This document shows, piece after piece, positions 1 through 5,719 of a stretch of 6,193 nt of DNA (position 1 is the first letter of the stretch; every line of letters begins with the position of its first letter). The position numbers and the translations under genes are program-made. The notes below the pieces were generated by a model that was given only the letters and a program-made list of their open reading frames with translations, made no database searches and was not told the origin of the DNA. This DNA is from Methylococcales bacterium (GTDB taxonomy: Bacteria; Pseudomonadota; Gammaproteobacteria; Methylococcales; Methylomonadaceae). The stretch lies in the NCBI GenBank assembly GCA_023134955.1, contig JAGLUC010000197.1, positions 1-6,193 on the forward strand, written 5' to 3'.

Positions 1-2495
1 TCTTCCTTCACCACACGTTCGGAGATAAGGATGGAATCCTCAAAGTTGTAACCATTCCAGGGCATAAAGGCAATCAACATGTTCTGACCTAGTGCTAACT
101 CACCAATATCGGTTGATGGTCCATCAGCCAAAATATCACCAGCATTGACCAAATCACCTGATCTTACCAATGGCTTTTGGTTAATACATGTATTTTGATT
201 TGAACGTGTATATTTAGTGAGATTATAAATATCTACACTAGGCACACCTTTAATCGTTTCTGCTTCATTAACTTTTACAACAACACGAGCAGCATCAACT
301 GTTTCAATAACACCCCCACGTTTTGCCACTACGGCAACACCAGAATCTTTTGCCACAACACGCTCCATTCCTGTACCAACTAAAGGCTTCTCAGCTCTTA
401 AAGTAGGCACGGCTTGACGTTGCATGTTTGAACCCATCAAGGCTCTGTTGGCATCATCATGTTCTAAAAATGGAATAATTGAAGCCGCTACCGATACAAT
501 CTGTTTCGATGATACATCCATATATTGCACTGCGTCAGATGATGCTAAAGTAAACTCATCTTTATAGCGTGCTGACACTAACCCTTCCTCTAACTTACCT
601 TTTTTATCCATCGCCACACTTGACTGGGCAATAACAAAATCACCTTCTTCAATAGCTGATAAATAATCAATTTGATCAGTTGCTATACCATCAACAACTT
701 TTCTGTAAGGTGTTTCTAAAAAGCCATATGAATTAGTACGAGCATACACAGACAAAGAATTAATCAAACCAATATTTGGACCCTCGGGTGTTTCAATCGG
801 ACAAACACGACCATAATGCGTGGTATGTACATCTCGAACCTCAAATCCTGCTCTCTCTCTGGCTAAACCACCTGGTCCTAATGCAGAAACTCGACGTTTA
901 TGAGTCACCTGTGACAATGGATTGTTCTGATCCATAAACTGAGATAACTGACTTGAGCCGAAAAATTCTTTAACTGCAGCAGACACGGGTTTTGCATTGA
1001 TAATTTCTTGCGGCATGTAACCTTCTGAATCAGCAAGTGTCAAACGCTCCCTAACGGCTCTTTCCACTCGAACCAATCCAACACGAAACTGGTTTTCAAT
1101 CATTTCACCAACAGAGCGAACTCGTCTGTTACCTAAGTGATCAATATCATCAACATTGCCGTTACCGTTACGGATTGAAATTAATTCTTTTAATACATCA
1201 ATAATATCATCATTGCTTAATGTACCTTCACCGTCGATCTCTTCTCTTCCTAGTCGACGATTGAATTTCATTCGCCCTACAGCAGATAGATCATATCTAT
1301 CTGAAGTAAAAAACAGATTTTCAAATAGTTTTTCTGCTGAATCTTTTGTAGGTGGCTCACCTGGACGCATCATACGATAGATCTCTACTAAAGCTTCCAA
1401 TCTATTAGTTGATGAATCTAATTTCATCGCATTTGAAATATAAGCGCCTCTATCTAAATCATTTACGTATAGAACTTCCAGGTCTGAGACACTCGCTTCA
1501 AACAGTTGATCAACCAACTCTTCAGTAATTTCAGTATTTACATTTGCAACTAATTCACCTGTAGATTCATCAACAATATTATGCGCAATAATCTTGCCAT
1601 ATAAATATTCTTTAGGCACTTCAATCTCAGTCACTTTAGCTTTAGTCATTTTTCTAATATGCTTGGCAGTCACTCTGCGACCTTCTTCTACAAGCACCTC
1701 ACCATTATGCTTAATATCAAAGACAGCCATTTCCCCTCGCAAACGCTCAGGGATAATGTGAAATTTTATACTCTCAGAACTCAGGGTGAATTTATTGGTC
1801 TCGAAGAACATTTTAATCATTTCTTCGCTATCGTAACCTAACGCTCTTAACAAAATTGTTGCAGGGATTTTACGCCGTCTATCAATTCTTACAAAAACAG
1901 CATCTTTATGATCAAACTCAAAGTCTAACCATGAACCACGATAAGGAATAACCCTGGCATTAAATAACAATTTCCCCGATGAATGCGTTTTACCTTTATC
2001 ATGATCAAAGAAAACGCCTGGCGATCTATGTAATTGCGAAACAATCACTCGCTCTGTCCCATTAATCACAAAAGTACCATTTTCAGTCATTAAGGGAAGC
2101 TCTCCCATATAGACTTCCTGCTCTCTAATATCTTTTACAACCTTTGCAGAAACAGCCGCATCTTTATCATAAATAACCAGACGAACCAGCACTCTTAAAG
2201 GCGCAGCAAAAGTTGTTCCTCGCTGTTGGCACTCTCTTACATCAAAGGTAGGCTCACCTAATCTATATTTTACGTACTCAAGTACTGCATAACCAGAATG
2301 ACTGACTATAGGAAATACACTGCTAAACGCCCCATGCAAACCACGTTCTAACCTTTTTTTAGGGTCGATACCAGATTGCAAGAAACTGGCATACGAGTTT
2401 AGCTGTGTTGCCAATAAATACGGGACTTCAAGTACTTCAGTACTTTTCCCAAAATTATTACGAATACGCTTTTTTTCGGTAAAAGAATAGGTCAT
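1..2495 (-). CDS. rpoB: RNA polymerase beta subunit RpoB, 5' part (C-terminus beyond the window)
   Basis: This gene encodes the beta subunit of the core RNA polymerase, which forms much of the catalytic cleft with beta-prime. The frame is open for 831 codons and runs off the left edge, so about 500 C-terminal residues are missing. The protein begins MTYSFTEKKRIRNNFG, like the E. coli N-terminus. Visible blocks include GTFVINGTERVIVSQLHRSPG, the lobe region RGSWLDFEFD, the gammaproteobacterial beta-lobe insertion around residues 225-345, YRMMRPGEPPT, the fork/rifampicin region, CPIETPEGPNIGLINSLS, and NFEDS at 817-821, whose E819 and D820 match active-site E813 and D814 of E. coli. Numbering runs 6 ahead of E. 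coli. An in-frame TGA six codons upstream leaves this ATG as the start. No frameshift was seen. It lies 343 nt after rplL; rpoC is expected next but is not visible. Confidence 0.98.
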   Translation of the reverse strand, partial: MTYSFTEKKRIRNNFGKSTEVLEVPYLLATQLNSYASFLQSGIDPKKRLERGLHGAFSSVFPIVSHSGYAVLEYVKYRLGEPTFDVRECQQRGTTFAAPLRVLVRLVIYDKDAAVSAKVVKDIREQEVYMGELPLMTENGTFVINGTERVIVSQLHRSPGVFFDHDKGKTHSSGKLLFNARVIPYRGSWLDFEFDHKDAVFVRIDRRRKIPATILLRALGYDSEEMIKMFFETNKFTLSSESIKFHIIPERLRGEMAVFDIKHNGEVLVEEGRRVTAKHIRKMTKAKVTEIEVPKEYLYGKIIAHNIVDESTGELVANVNTEITEELVDQLFEASVSDLEVLYVNDLDRGAYISNAMKLDSSTNRLEALVEIYRMMRPGEPPTKDSAEKLFENLFFTSDRYDLSAVGRMKFNRRLGREEIDGEGTLSNDDIIDVLKELISIRNGNGNVDDIDHLGNRRVRSVGEMIENQFRVGLVRVERAVRERLTLADSEGYMPQEIINAKPVSAAVKEFFGSSQLSQFMDQNNPLSQVTHKRRVSALGPGGLARERAGFEVRDVHTTHYGRVCPIETPEGPNIGLINSLSVYARTNSYGFLETPYRKVVDGIATDQIDYLSAIEEGDFVIAQSSVAMDKKGKLEEGLVSARYKDEFTLASSDAVQYMDVSSKQIVSVAASIIPFLEHDDANRALMGSNMQRQAVPTLRAEKPLVGTGMERVVAKDSGVAVVAKRGGVIETVDAARVVVKVNEAETIKGVPSVDIYNLTKYTRSNQNTCINQKPLVRSGDLVNAGDILADGPSTDIGELALGQNMLIAFMPWNGYNFEDSILISERVVKE
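879..959 (-). other. rpoB: Rifampicin-resistance-determining region of rpoB, wild-type
   Basis: Residues 513-539 correspond to E. coli 507-533. The positions most often changed in resistant mutants carry the sensitive residues: Q519 (Q513), D522 (D516), S528 (S522), H532 (H526) and S537 (S531). P570 (P564) and I578 (I572) further on are also conserved. Two mild differences from E. coli are Q for E523 and V for I524. A target sensitive to rifampicin is the inference. Confidence 0.85.
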
Positions 2496-2512
2496 ATCGC
2501 TTTCATACCTTC
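2492..2512 (-). promoter_or_regulatory. rpoB ribosome-binding region with an overlapping four-codon ORF
   Basis: The best Shine-Dalgarno-like run is GAAGG at 2512-2508, which is 12 nt before the rpoB ATG and so longer than usual. A second ATG at 2506 opens a four-codon frame (M-K-A-I) whose TGA overlaps the rpoB start as ATGA. The ATGA overlap is a classic coupling geometry, but GAAGG is only 1 nt from the mini-ORF ATG. A role is therefore uncertain and it may be chance. Confidence 0.35.
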
Positions 2513-2529
2513 AATCAAGGATTGTTAAT

Positions 2530-2557
2530 ATTATGACTAAAATCATTCTGTTGATAA
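2530..2557 (-). promoter_or_regulatory. Weak candidate sigma70 promoter for rpoB
   Basis: On the minus strand TTATCA (2557-2552), a 16-nt spacer and CATAAT (2535-2530) give 4/6 and 5/6 matches to the sigma70 boxes. Transcription would start near 2523, about 28 nt before the rpoB ATG. In sequence this AT-rich such matches arise by chance, so it is only the best candidate I could find for an internal rpoB promoter. Confidence 0.22.
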
Positions 2558-2560
2558 TGT

Positions 2561-2725
2561 TAGTCAAGACTTTCTATAGGGAACGTGTATCAAATAACAT
2601 CTATATTAAGCTTTATGTATAAATTCAGTTATTTTGTAAATTTAAAATATTTTTCTACAAAACAACTATCATTTAATATAAATTAAAAGCTCTAATTTAA
2701 ACATTATTTAACTTCCGTTTCTAAA
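2561..2725. other. AT-rich untranslated spacer between the rplL attenuator and rpoB
   Basis: This stretch lies between the attenuator hairpin and the rpoB promoter candidate and is very AT-rich. I found no credible reading frame, RNA gene or strong stem on either strand. It is probably the long rpoB 5' leader, transcribed by read-through from rplL. Confidence 0.5.
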
Positions 2726-2760
2726 CAGTAAAAGGCCGGTAACACAAATTGTCACCAGCC
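2726..2760 (-). terminator. Attenuator-like intrinsic terminator between rplL and rpoB
   Basis: On the minus strand the arms GGCTGGTGACA (2760-2750) and TGTTACCGGCC (2744-2734) pair along all 11 positions, two of them G-U wobbles, around a 5-nt loop. TTTT follows directly and then the run breaks. The stem is good but the U-run is short, which suits partial termination. It sits where E. coli has the rplL-rpoB attenuator that keeps beta and beta-prime output below that of the ribosomal proteins. Its function here is inferred from position and structure. Confidence 0.75.
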
Positions 2761-2783
2761 CTACCATTTAAGACCTAGAGTAT

Positions 2784-2813
2784 TGTGTAAAAAAACAAAT
2801 TATTTGTTACACA
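2784..2813 (-). other. AU-rich hairpin with a U-bulge downstream of rplL
   Basis: On the minus strand TGTGT (2813-2809) pairs with ACACA (2788-2784), and AACAAA (2808-2803) pairs with TTTGTT (2799-2794), with loop TAA and a five-U bulge on the 3' side. The inner stem followed by a U-run could itself work as a weak terminator. Alternatively the full 11-bp stem could be an RNA processing site, as RNase III cleaves in this spacer in E. coli. It lies 25 nt after the rplL stop. Confidence 0.45.
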
Positions 2814-2838
2814 TCTCTAAATCTGACATCAATCAATT

Positions 2839-3213
2839 TTATTTGATTTCAGCTGAAGCACCTGCTTCTTCCAGTGTTTTTACAGTCTCTTCTGCTTCTG
2901 CTTTACTAACACCTTCTTTAACGCTTGTTGGTGCACCTTCAACAGTTGCTTTCGCTTCTTTCAGACCTAGACCTGTGATTCCACGAACTGCTTTAATAAC
3001 TGAAACTTTATTTCCCCCGAAAGATGTCATAATTACATCAAATTCAGTTTGTTCTGCACCACCAGCGTCAGCGCCACCAGCAGCAGCAGGAGCTGCCGCT
3101 GCAACTGCAGCAGTAACACCAAATTTTTCTTCCATCGCCGAAATTAAATCAACGATTTCCATAACAGTCATGTTAGATACTGCTTCTAGAATGTCTTCTT
3201 GTGAAATTGCCAT
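2839..3213 (-). CDS. rplL: 50S ribosomal protein L7/L12
   Basis: L7/L12 forms the mobile stalk of the 50S subunit and recruits and stimulates the translational GTPases EF-Tu, EF-G and IF2. The 124-residue product (121 in E. coli) has the three expected parts. An N-terminal dimerisation helix region spans residues 1-33, with NMTVMEIVDLISAMEEKFGV. An Ala/Gly/Pro hinge spans about 34-53. A globular C-terminal domain follows from TEFDV. Factor-binding residues are conserved: K69, V70, I73, K74, R77, K85 and K88, matching E. coli K65 to K84. Where E. coli has KDLVES this protein has KATVEG, a small divergence on the domain surface. The ATG is preceded by AGAGGA 10 nt upstream. It follows rplJ by 48 nt with no terminator between them, so the two are co-transcribed. 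Confidence 0.98.
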   Translation of the reverse strand: MAISQEDILEAVSNMTVMEIVDLISAMEEKFGVTAAVAAAAPAAAGGADAGGAEQTEFDVIMTSFGGNKVSVIKAVRGITGLGLKEAKATVEGAPTSVKEGVSKAEAEETVKTLEEAGASAEIK

Positions 3214-3261
3214 TATCTGATATTCCTCTAAATATAGGTTTTAAATTGGTTTCTTAAGCTT

Positions 3262-3765
3262 TTATGCAGCTTCTGCTGCTTGCATTTGATCTCTTACAGC
3301 AGCCAAAGTACGAGCAAGTTTCCCTACTGGTGCCTTCATTACTGACATGATCAAACTGATACCTTCGTCGCGCGTAGGCAAACTTGCCAAGCGTGCTAAC
3401 TCAGACACATCAAGTGATTGACCATCAAATGCAATAACTTTAGCGATTAGCTTATCATTGCTTTTTGCAAAATCATTGATTAATCGTGCCGCAGACCCTG
3501 GCGCTTCCATTGAAAAAGCAATAATTAAAGGGCCTGACAACCCTTCTTGCATACATTCAAAATCAGTACCAGCAATTGCGCGTTTTGCTAAAGAATTTTT
3601 AACAACTCTTAGATAAACACCCGTTTCTCTAGCTGTCTTACGTAGCTCAGTTAGCTCTTCCACGGTAAGACCACGATACTCAGCTGCTACAGCAGATAAT
3701 GCTTTTTTAGCATACTGAGCAACCTCATCAACAACTACCTTTTTGCTATCTAGGTTTAATGCCAC
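3262..3765 (-). CDS. rplJ: 50S ribosomal protein L10, GTG start
   Basis: L10 anchors the L7/L12 stalk: its N-terminal domain binds 23S rRNA next to L11 and its C-terminal helix carries the L12 dimers. The L10-L12 complex also represses its own mRNA in E. coli. The 167-residue product (165 in E. coli) shows YRGLTVEELTELRKTARETG and VYLRVVKNSLAKRA in the rRNA-binding domain, the EGLSGPLIIAFS strand, and an alanine-rich C-terminal helix with GKLARTLAAVRDQMQAAEAA that should bind L12. The start is GTG at 3765: an in-frame TAA lies two codons upstream, and GGAGG stands 6 nt before the GTG, so no longer form is possible. The Shine-Dalgarno lies in a small hairpin, and an L10 leader element sits further upstream. 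Confidence 0.97.
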   Translation of the reverse strand: MALNLDSKKVVVDEVAQYAKKALSAVAAEYRGLTVEELTELRKTARETGVYLRVVKNSLAKRAIAGTDFECMQEGLSGPLIIAFSMEAPGSAARLINDFAKSNDKLIAKVIAFDGQSLDVSELARLASLPTRDEGISLIMSVMKAPVGKLARTLAAVRDQMQAAEAA

Positions 3766-3767
3766 AG

Positions 3768-3782
3768 ATTACCTCCGGTAAT
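3768..3782 (-). promoter_or_regulatory. rplJ Shine-Dalgarno partly sequestered in a hairpin
   Basis: ATTACC (3782-3777) and GGTAAT (3773-3768) are perfect reverse complements with a three-base loop, GGA. The Shine-Dalgarno GGAGG (3776-3772) covers the loop and the first two stem bases. The 6-bp stem is weak enough to open, so it would tune rather than block initiation at the GTG start. Regulation is inferred from the sequence only. Confidence 0.5.
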
Positions 3783-3784
3783 TT

Positions 3785-3804
3785 ATTCAGACTCTGGTCT
3801 GAAT
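3785..3804 (-). other. Perfect 8-bp hairpin just upstream of the rplJ ribosome-binding site
   Basis: On the minus strand ATTCAGAC and GTCTGAAT pair perfectly around a CAGA loop. Only two bases separate it from the Shine-Dalgarno hairpin, so the two stems could stack. No U-run follows, so it is not a terminator. It probably belongs to the folded rplJ leader. Confidence 0.5.
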
Positions 3805-3864
3805 TTAATAAAACACACCCCAATGGATGCACCTTACGGTCCCTCACCAATTTTCCGGTAAAGC

Positions 3865-3921
3865 TTCCGTCTGCGCTGGCTTATAGTTTCCTATAAATTA
3901 AGCTTTTCAGTACCAACGGTC
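3865..3921 (-). promoter_or_regulatory. L10 leader: autoregulatory L10(L12)4-binding element in the rplJ mRNA
   Basis: This element lies in the 191-nt rplA-rplJ spacer, where L10-L12 binds its own mRNA in E. coli and other bacteria. The minus strand reads GACCGTTGG (3921-3913), then GCTTAAT, then CCAGCGCAGACGG (3879-3867), which fits the conserved L10 leader pattern as I remember it. CCGU pairs with ACGG and UGG with CCA. The unpaired GCGCAG between them gives the asymmetric loop expected of a kinked L10 site. An apical stem UAUAG-GAAA-CUAUA (3895-3882) has a GNRA tetraloop. From 3864 to 3805 I see only small stems, such as ACCGG-AAAA-TTGGT and CATCC-ATTG-GGGTG. Binding would repress rplJ and rplL translation. 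An rplJ promoter was not clear. Confidence 0.75.
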
Positions 3922-3958
3922 TTTGACGGTTGCCGTAACCGGCAACCCAAAGTTTTTT
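3921..3958 (+). terminator. Hairpin after rplA; intrinsic-terminator-like on the antisense (plus) strand
   Basis: GGTTGCCG (3928-3935) and CGGCAACC (3940-3947) form a perfect 8-bp stem with loop TAAC. CTTTG (3921-3925) and CAAAG (3948-3952) extend it by 5 bp across a two-base bulge. Read on the plus strand it is followed at once by TTTTTT (3953-3958), the form of an intrinsic terminator facing antisense into rplA. Read on the sense strand there is no U-run, so there it is more likely the first stem of the rplJ leader or a 3'-end stabiliser for rplKA mRNA. Confidence 0.45.
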
Positions 3959-4652
3959 ATACCTCAATACTGCTTTGATCAATACACAAACCAGGACCCA
4001 TCGTTGAAGAAATAGCAATTTTCTTCAAATAAATACCTTTAGCCGCAGAAGGTTTTGCTTTTTTCAAATCAGCAATTAAGAATTCTAAATTTTGCTTAAT
4101 AGATGCTTCATCAAACGATACTTTACCTATTGAGCAATGAATAATACCGCCTTTATCTGTACGGTAACGTACCTGACCTGATTTTGCATTTTTTACCGCT
4201 GTTGCAACATCAGGTGTCACTGTACCTACTTTAGGATTAGGCATTAAGCCTCTTGGCCCAAGTATTTGTCCTAACTGACCAACGACTCGCATAGCATCTG
4301 GAGAGGCAATAACCACATCAAAATCCATTTCGCCTTTTTTAACTTGAGCAGCCAGATCATCCATACCAACAATATCAGCACCTGCTTCTTTAGCCGCATC
4401 TGCATTAGGGCCTTGTGTAAATACAGCAACTCTTACTGTTTTACCTGTGCCATGTGGTAACACAGATGCACCACGAACATTTTGTTCAGATTTTCTTGGA
4501 TCAACACCCAAAACCACACTCACATCAACGGCTTCATCAAATTTTAAGTTAGCAAATTCTTTTAACAAAGAAATACTTTCTGTAATTGAATATTGTTTGC
4601 TTTTATCAACTTTAGCTGCAACTAATTTTGCTTTTTTAGATAGTTTACTCAC
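3957..4652 (-). CDS. rplA: 50S ribosomal protein L1, GTG start directly after rplK
   Basis: L1 builds the mobile L1 stalk of the 50S subunit, which helps move deacylated tRNA out of the E site. In many bacteria it also represses its own operon by binding the rplK leader. The 231-residue product (234 in E. coli) carries the L1 signature blocks: LPHGTGKTVRVAVF near 65-78, GPRGLMPNPKVGTVTP at 132-147, GQVRYRTDKGGIIHCSIGK near 159-177, and the rRNA-contacting SSTMGPG at 215-221. The start is GTG at 4652, the very next base after the rplK TAA. That TAA is in the same frame, so no upstream start exists. GGAGGG inside the last rplK codons lies 7 nt before the GTG. This zero-gap junction suggests strong translational coupling and equal amounts of L11 and L1. 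Confidence 0.97.
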   Translation of the reverse strand: MSKLSKKAKLVAAKVDKSKQYSITESISLLKEFANLKFDEAVDVSVVLGVDPRKSEQNVRGASVLPHGTGKTVRVAVFTQGPNADAAKEAGADIVGMDDLAAQVKKGEMDFDVVIASPDAMRVVGQLGQILGPRGLMPNPKVGTVTPDVATAVKNAKSGQVRYRTDKGGIIHCSIGKVSFDEASIKQNLEFLIADLKKAKPSAAKGIYLKKIAISSTMGPGLCIDQSSIEV

Positions 4653-5084
4653 TTACAAACCCTCCACATTCAGACCCATGCTACGCGCACTGCCGGCTAT
4701 AATTTGTACTGCTGCATCCATATCTGCCGCATTGAGGTCTTGCATTTTTGTGGTTGCAATTTCTTCTAGCTGAGCACGTGTAACAGTTCCAACTTTTACT
4801 GTATTAGGTGTGCCACTACCTTTTTTAATTCCAGCAGCTTTCATTAACAAGACTGCAGCAGGCGGTGTTTTTGTAATAAAGGTAAAGCTTCTATCGCCAT
4901 ATACTGTAATAACCACAGGAATTGGAAGACCTTTTTCCACATCACTGGTTTTCGCATTAAAAGCTTTGCAAAATTCCATGATATTTACACCATGCTGCCC
5001 CAACGCAGGACCAACTGGTGGACTAGGATTCGCTTCACCCGCTTTTACTTGCAATTTAATATATGCTTCTATTTTTTTTGCCAT
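4653..5084 (-). CDS. rplK: 50S ribosomal protein L11
   Basis: L11 binds the GTPase-associated centre of 23S rRNA with L10 and contacts elongation factors. In many bacteria it is needed for RelA activation and is part of the thiostrepton site. The 143-residue product (142 in E. coli) has the proline-rich N-terminal segment PSPPVGPALGQHGVNIMEFC at 20-39, the linker GLPIPVVITVYGDRSFTF, KTPPAAVLLMKAAGI, and the C-terminal rRNA-binding domain ending GSARSMGLNVEGL. The prolines P22 and P23 typical of thiostrepton-sensitive L11 are present. The ATG at 5084 has GGAG 6 nt upstream and an in-frame TGA two codons before it, so this start is firm. It follows nusG by 98 nt, across a terminator, and abuts rplA. 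Confidence 0.98.
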   Translation of the reverse strand: MAKKIEAYIKLQVKAGEANPSPPVGPALGQHGVNIMEFCKAFNAKTSDVEKGLPIPVVITVYGDRSFTFITKTPPAAVLLMKAAGIKKGSGTPNTVKVGTVTRAQLEEIATTKMQDLNAADMDAAVQIIAGSARSMGLNVEGL

Positions 5085-5097
5085 TTTTCACTCCAAA

Positions 5098-5124
5098 TGG
5101 GTTCAAGTGCTTTTCAGCTCCCCA
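5098..5124 (-). promoter_or_regulatory. Candidate L1 autoregulatory hairpin in the rplK leader
   Basis: On the minus strand UGGG (5124-5121) pairs with CCCA (5101-5098). Inside, GCU-GAAA-AGC (5118-5109) forms a short tetraloop stem, leaving an asymmetric internal loop, GA opposite ACUUGAA. The rplK Shine-Dalgarno GGAG begins 3 nt later. Asymmetric-loop hairpins in front of rplK are the usual site where L1 represses L11-L1 translation, so position and shape fit. The pairing is short and I cannot align it to a known site. Confidence 0.4.
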
Positions 5125-5130
5125 AGATAC

Positions 5131-5161
5131 AAAAATCCCTATCCTTTAAAAGGACAGAGAT
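5131..5161 (-). terminator. Intrinsic terminator or attenuator after nusG
   Basis: On the minus strand ATCTCTGTCCTT (5161-5150) pairs with AAGGATAGGGAT (5146-5135) at all 12 positions, two of them G-U wobbles, around a three-base loop. The last base of the stem begins a run of five T (5135-5131). It lies 21 nt after the nusG stop. It would end or reduce the tRNA-secE-nusG transcript. Only 46 nt remain before the rplK ATG and I see no good promoter in them, so read-through (attenuation) or a promoter overlapping the hairpin must feed rplK. Confidence 0.8.
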
Positions 5162-5182
5162 TTCATCAATAAATACTATTTC

Positions 5183-5716
5183 TTAAAGTTTTTCTATTTG
5201 ACCAAAGTCTAACTCGACTGGAGTAGAGCGCCCAAAAATTAAAACTGAAACTTTCAATCGACTTTTTTCGTAATTGACTTCTTCAACATTGCCGTTGAAA
5301 TCTTTAAACGGCCCGTCTATAACTCTTAATGCCTCACCCACCTCAAACAACACTTTCGGTCTAGGCTTGTTCACACCTTCTTCAACTCTATTAAGAATTG
5401 TATTTGCTTCTTTATCAGAAATAGGTGCCGGTCTATCTGATGTACCTCCTATAAAACCAAGTACCCGAGGAATATTTCGAACCAGATGCCAGGTTTCATC
5501 AGTTAATTCCATTTGAACTAAAACATAACCAGGAAAAAATTTTCTTTCACTTTTACGCTGCTGCCCCATCTTCATCTCTACGACTTCTTCCGTAGGAACC
5601 AGGATTTTACCAAAATGATCTTGCAGACCTTCTAATTCAATTTTTTCTTCCAGTGCCAATTTAACTTTGTTCTCAAAGTTTGAATAAGCATGTACTACAT
5701 ACCAACGTAAAGCCAT
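5183..5716 (-). CDS. nusG: Transcription termination/antitermination factor NusG
   Basis: NusG binds RNA polymerase at the clamp and beta gate loop, suppresses pausing, stimulates Rho termination, and links polymerase to the ribosome through S10. It also acts in rRNA antitermination. The 177-residue product (181 in E. coli) has an N-terminal NGN domain over about 1-115, with RWYVVHAYSNFE, the RKSERKFFPGYVLVQM block at 54-69 and GFIGGTSDRPAPIS near 87-100. A C-terminal KOW domain follows, with GPFKDFNGNVEEV and FGRSTPVELDFGQIEKL. F161 matches E. coli F165, the residue that contacts S10 and Rho, so both partner contacts look intact. The ATG lies 3 nt after secE; the secE TAA is in frame with it and rules out a longer form. 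AGGTG 6 nt upstream serves as Shine-Dalgarno. Confidence 0.98.
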   Translation of the reverse strand: MALRWYVVHAYSNFENKVKLALEEKIELEGLQDHFGKILVPTEEVVEMKMGQQRKSERKFFPGYVLVQMELTDETWHLVRNIPRVLGFIGGTSDRPAPISDKEANTILNRVEEGVNKPRPKVLFEVGEALRVIDGPFKDFNGNVEEVNYEKSRLKVSVLIFGRSTPVELDFGQIEKL

Positions 5717-5719
5717 TAC

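Noticed and set aside
1156..1841. Plus-strand open frames of 74 and 60 codons inside rpoB
   Set aside because: Both overlap continuous, well-conserved RpoB coding sequence on the other strand, have no recognisable domain and show no convincing ribosome-binding site.
2411..2445. Repeated AGTACT/AAGTACT palindromes near the rpoB N-terminus
   Set aside because: They fall in conserved codons (S-T-E-V-L-E-V) and have no unit structure; coincidence of codon choice.
3055..3114. Repeated GCA/GCT-type triplets that look like a tandem repeat
   Set aside because: They encode the Ala/Gly/Pro hinge of L7/L12, which is normally alanine-rich, and are not a separate repeat element.
2783..3220. Plus-strand open frame of 145 codons opposite rplL
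   Set aside because: It is antisense to rplL, and its Ala/Ser/Pro-rich protein simply mirrors the rplL codons and alanine hinge. L7/L12 on the minus strand explains the sequence fully.
3880..3915. Internal rplJ promoter, TTGGTA and TATAGG
   Set aside because: The spacing is only 15 nt with 4/6 matches in each box, and the bases are already explained by the L10 leader fold.
4447..5516. Plus-strand open frames opposite rplA, rplK and nusG
   Set aside because: They are low-complexity shadows of conserved genes and disagree with the strong protein identities on the minus strand.
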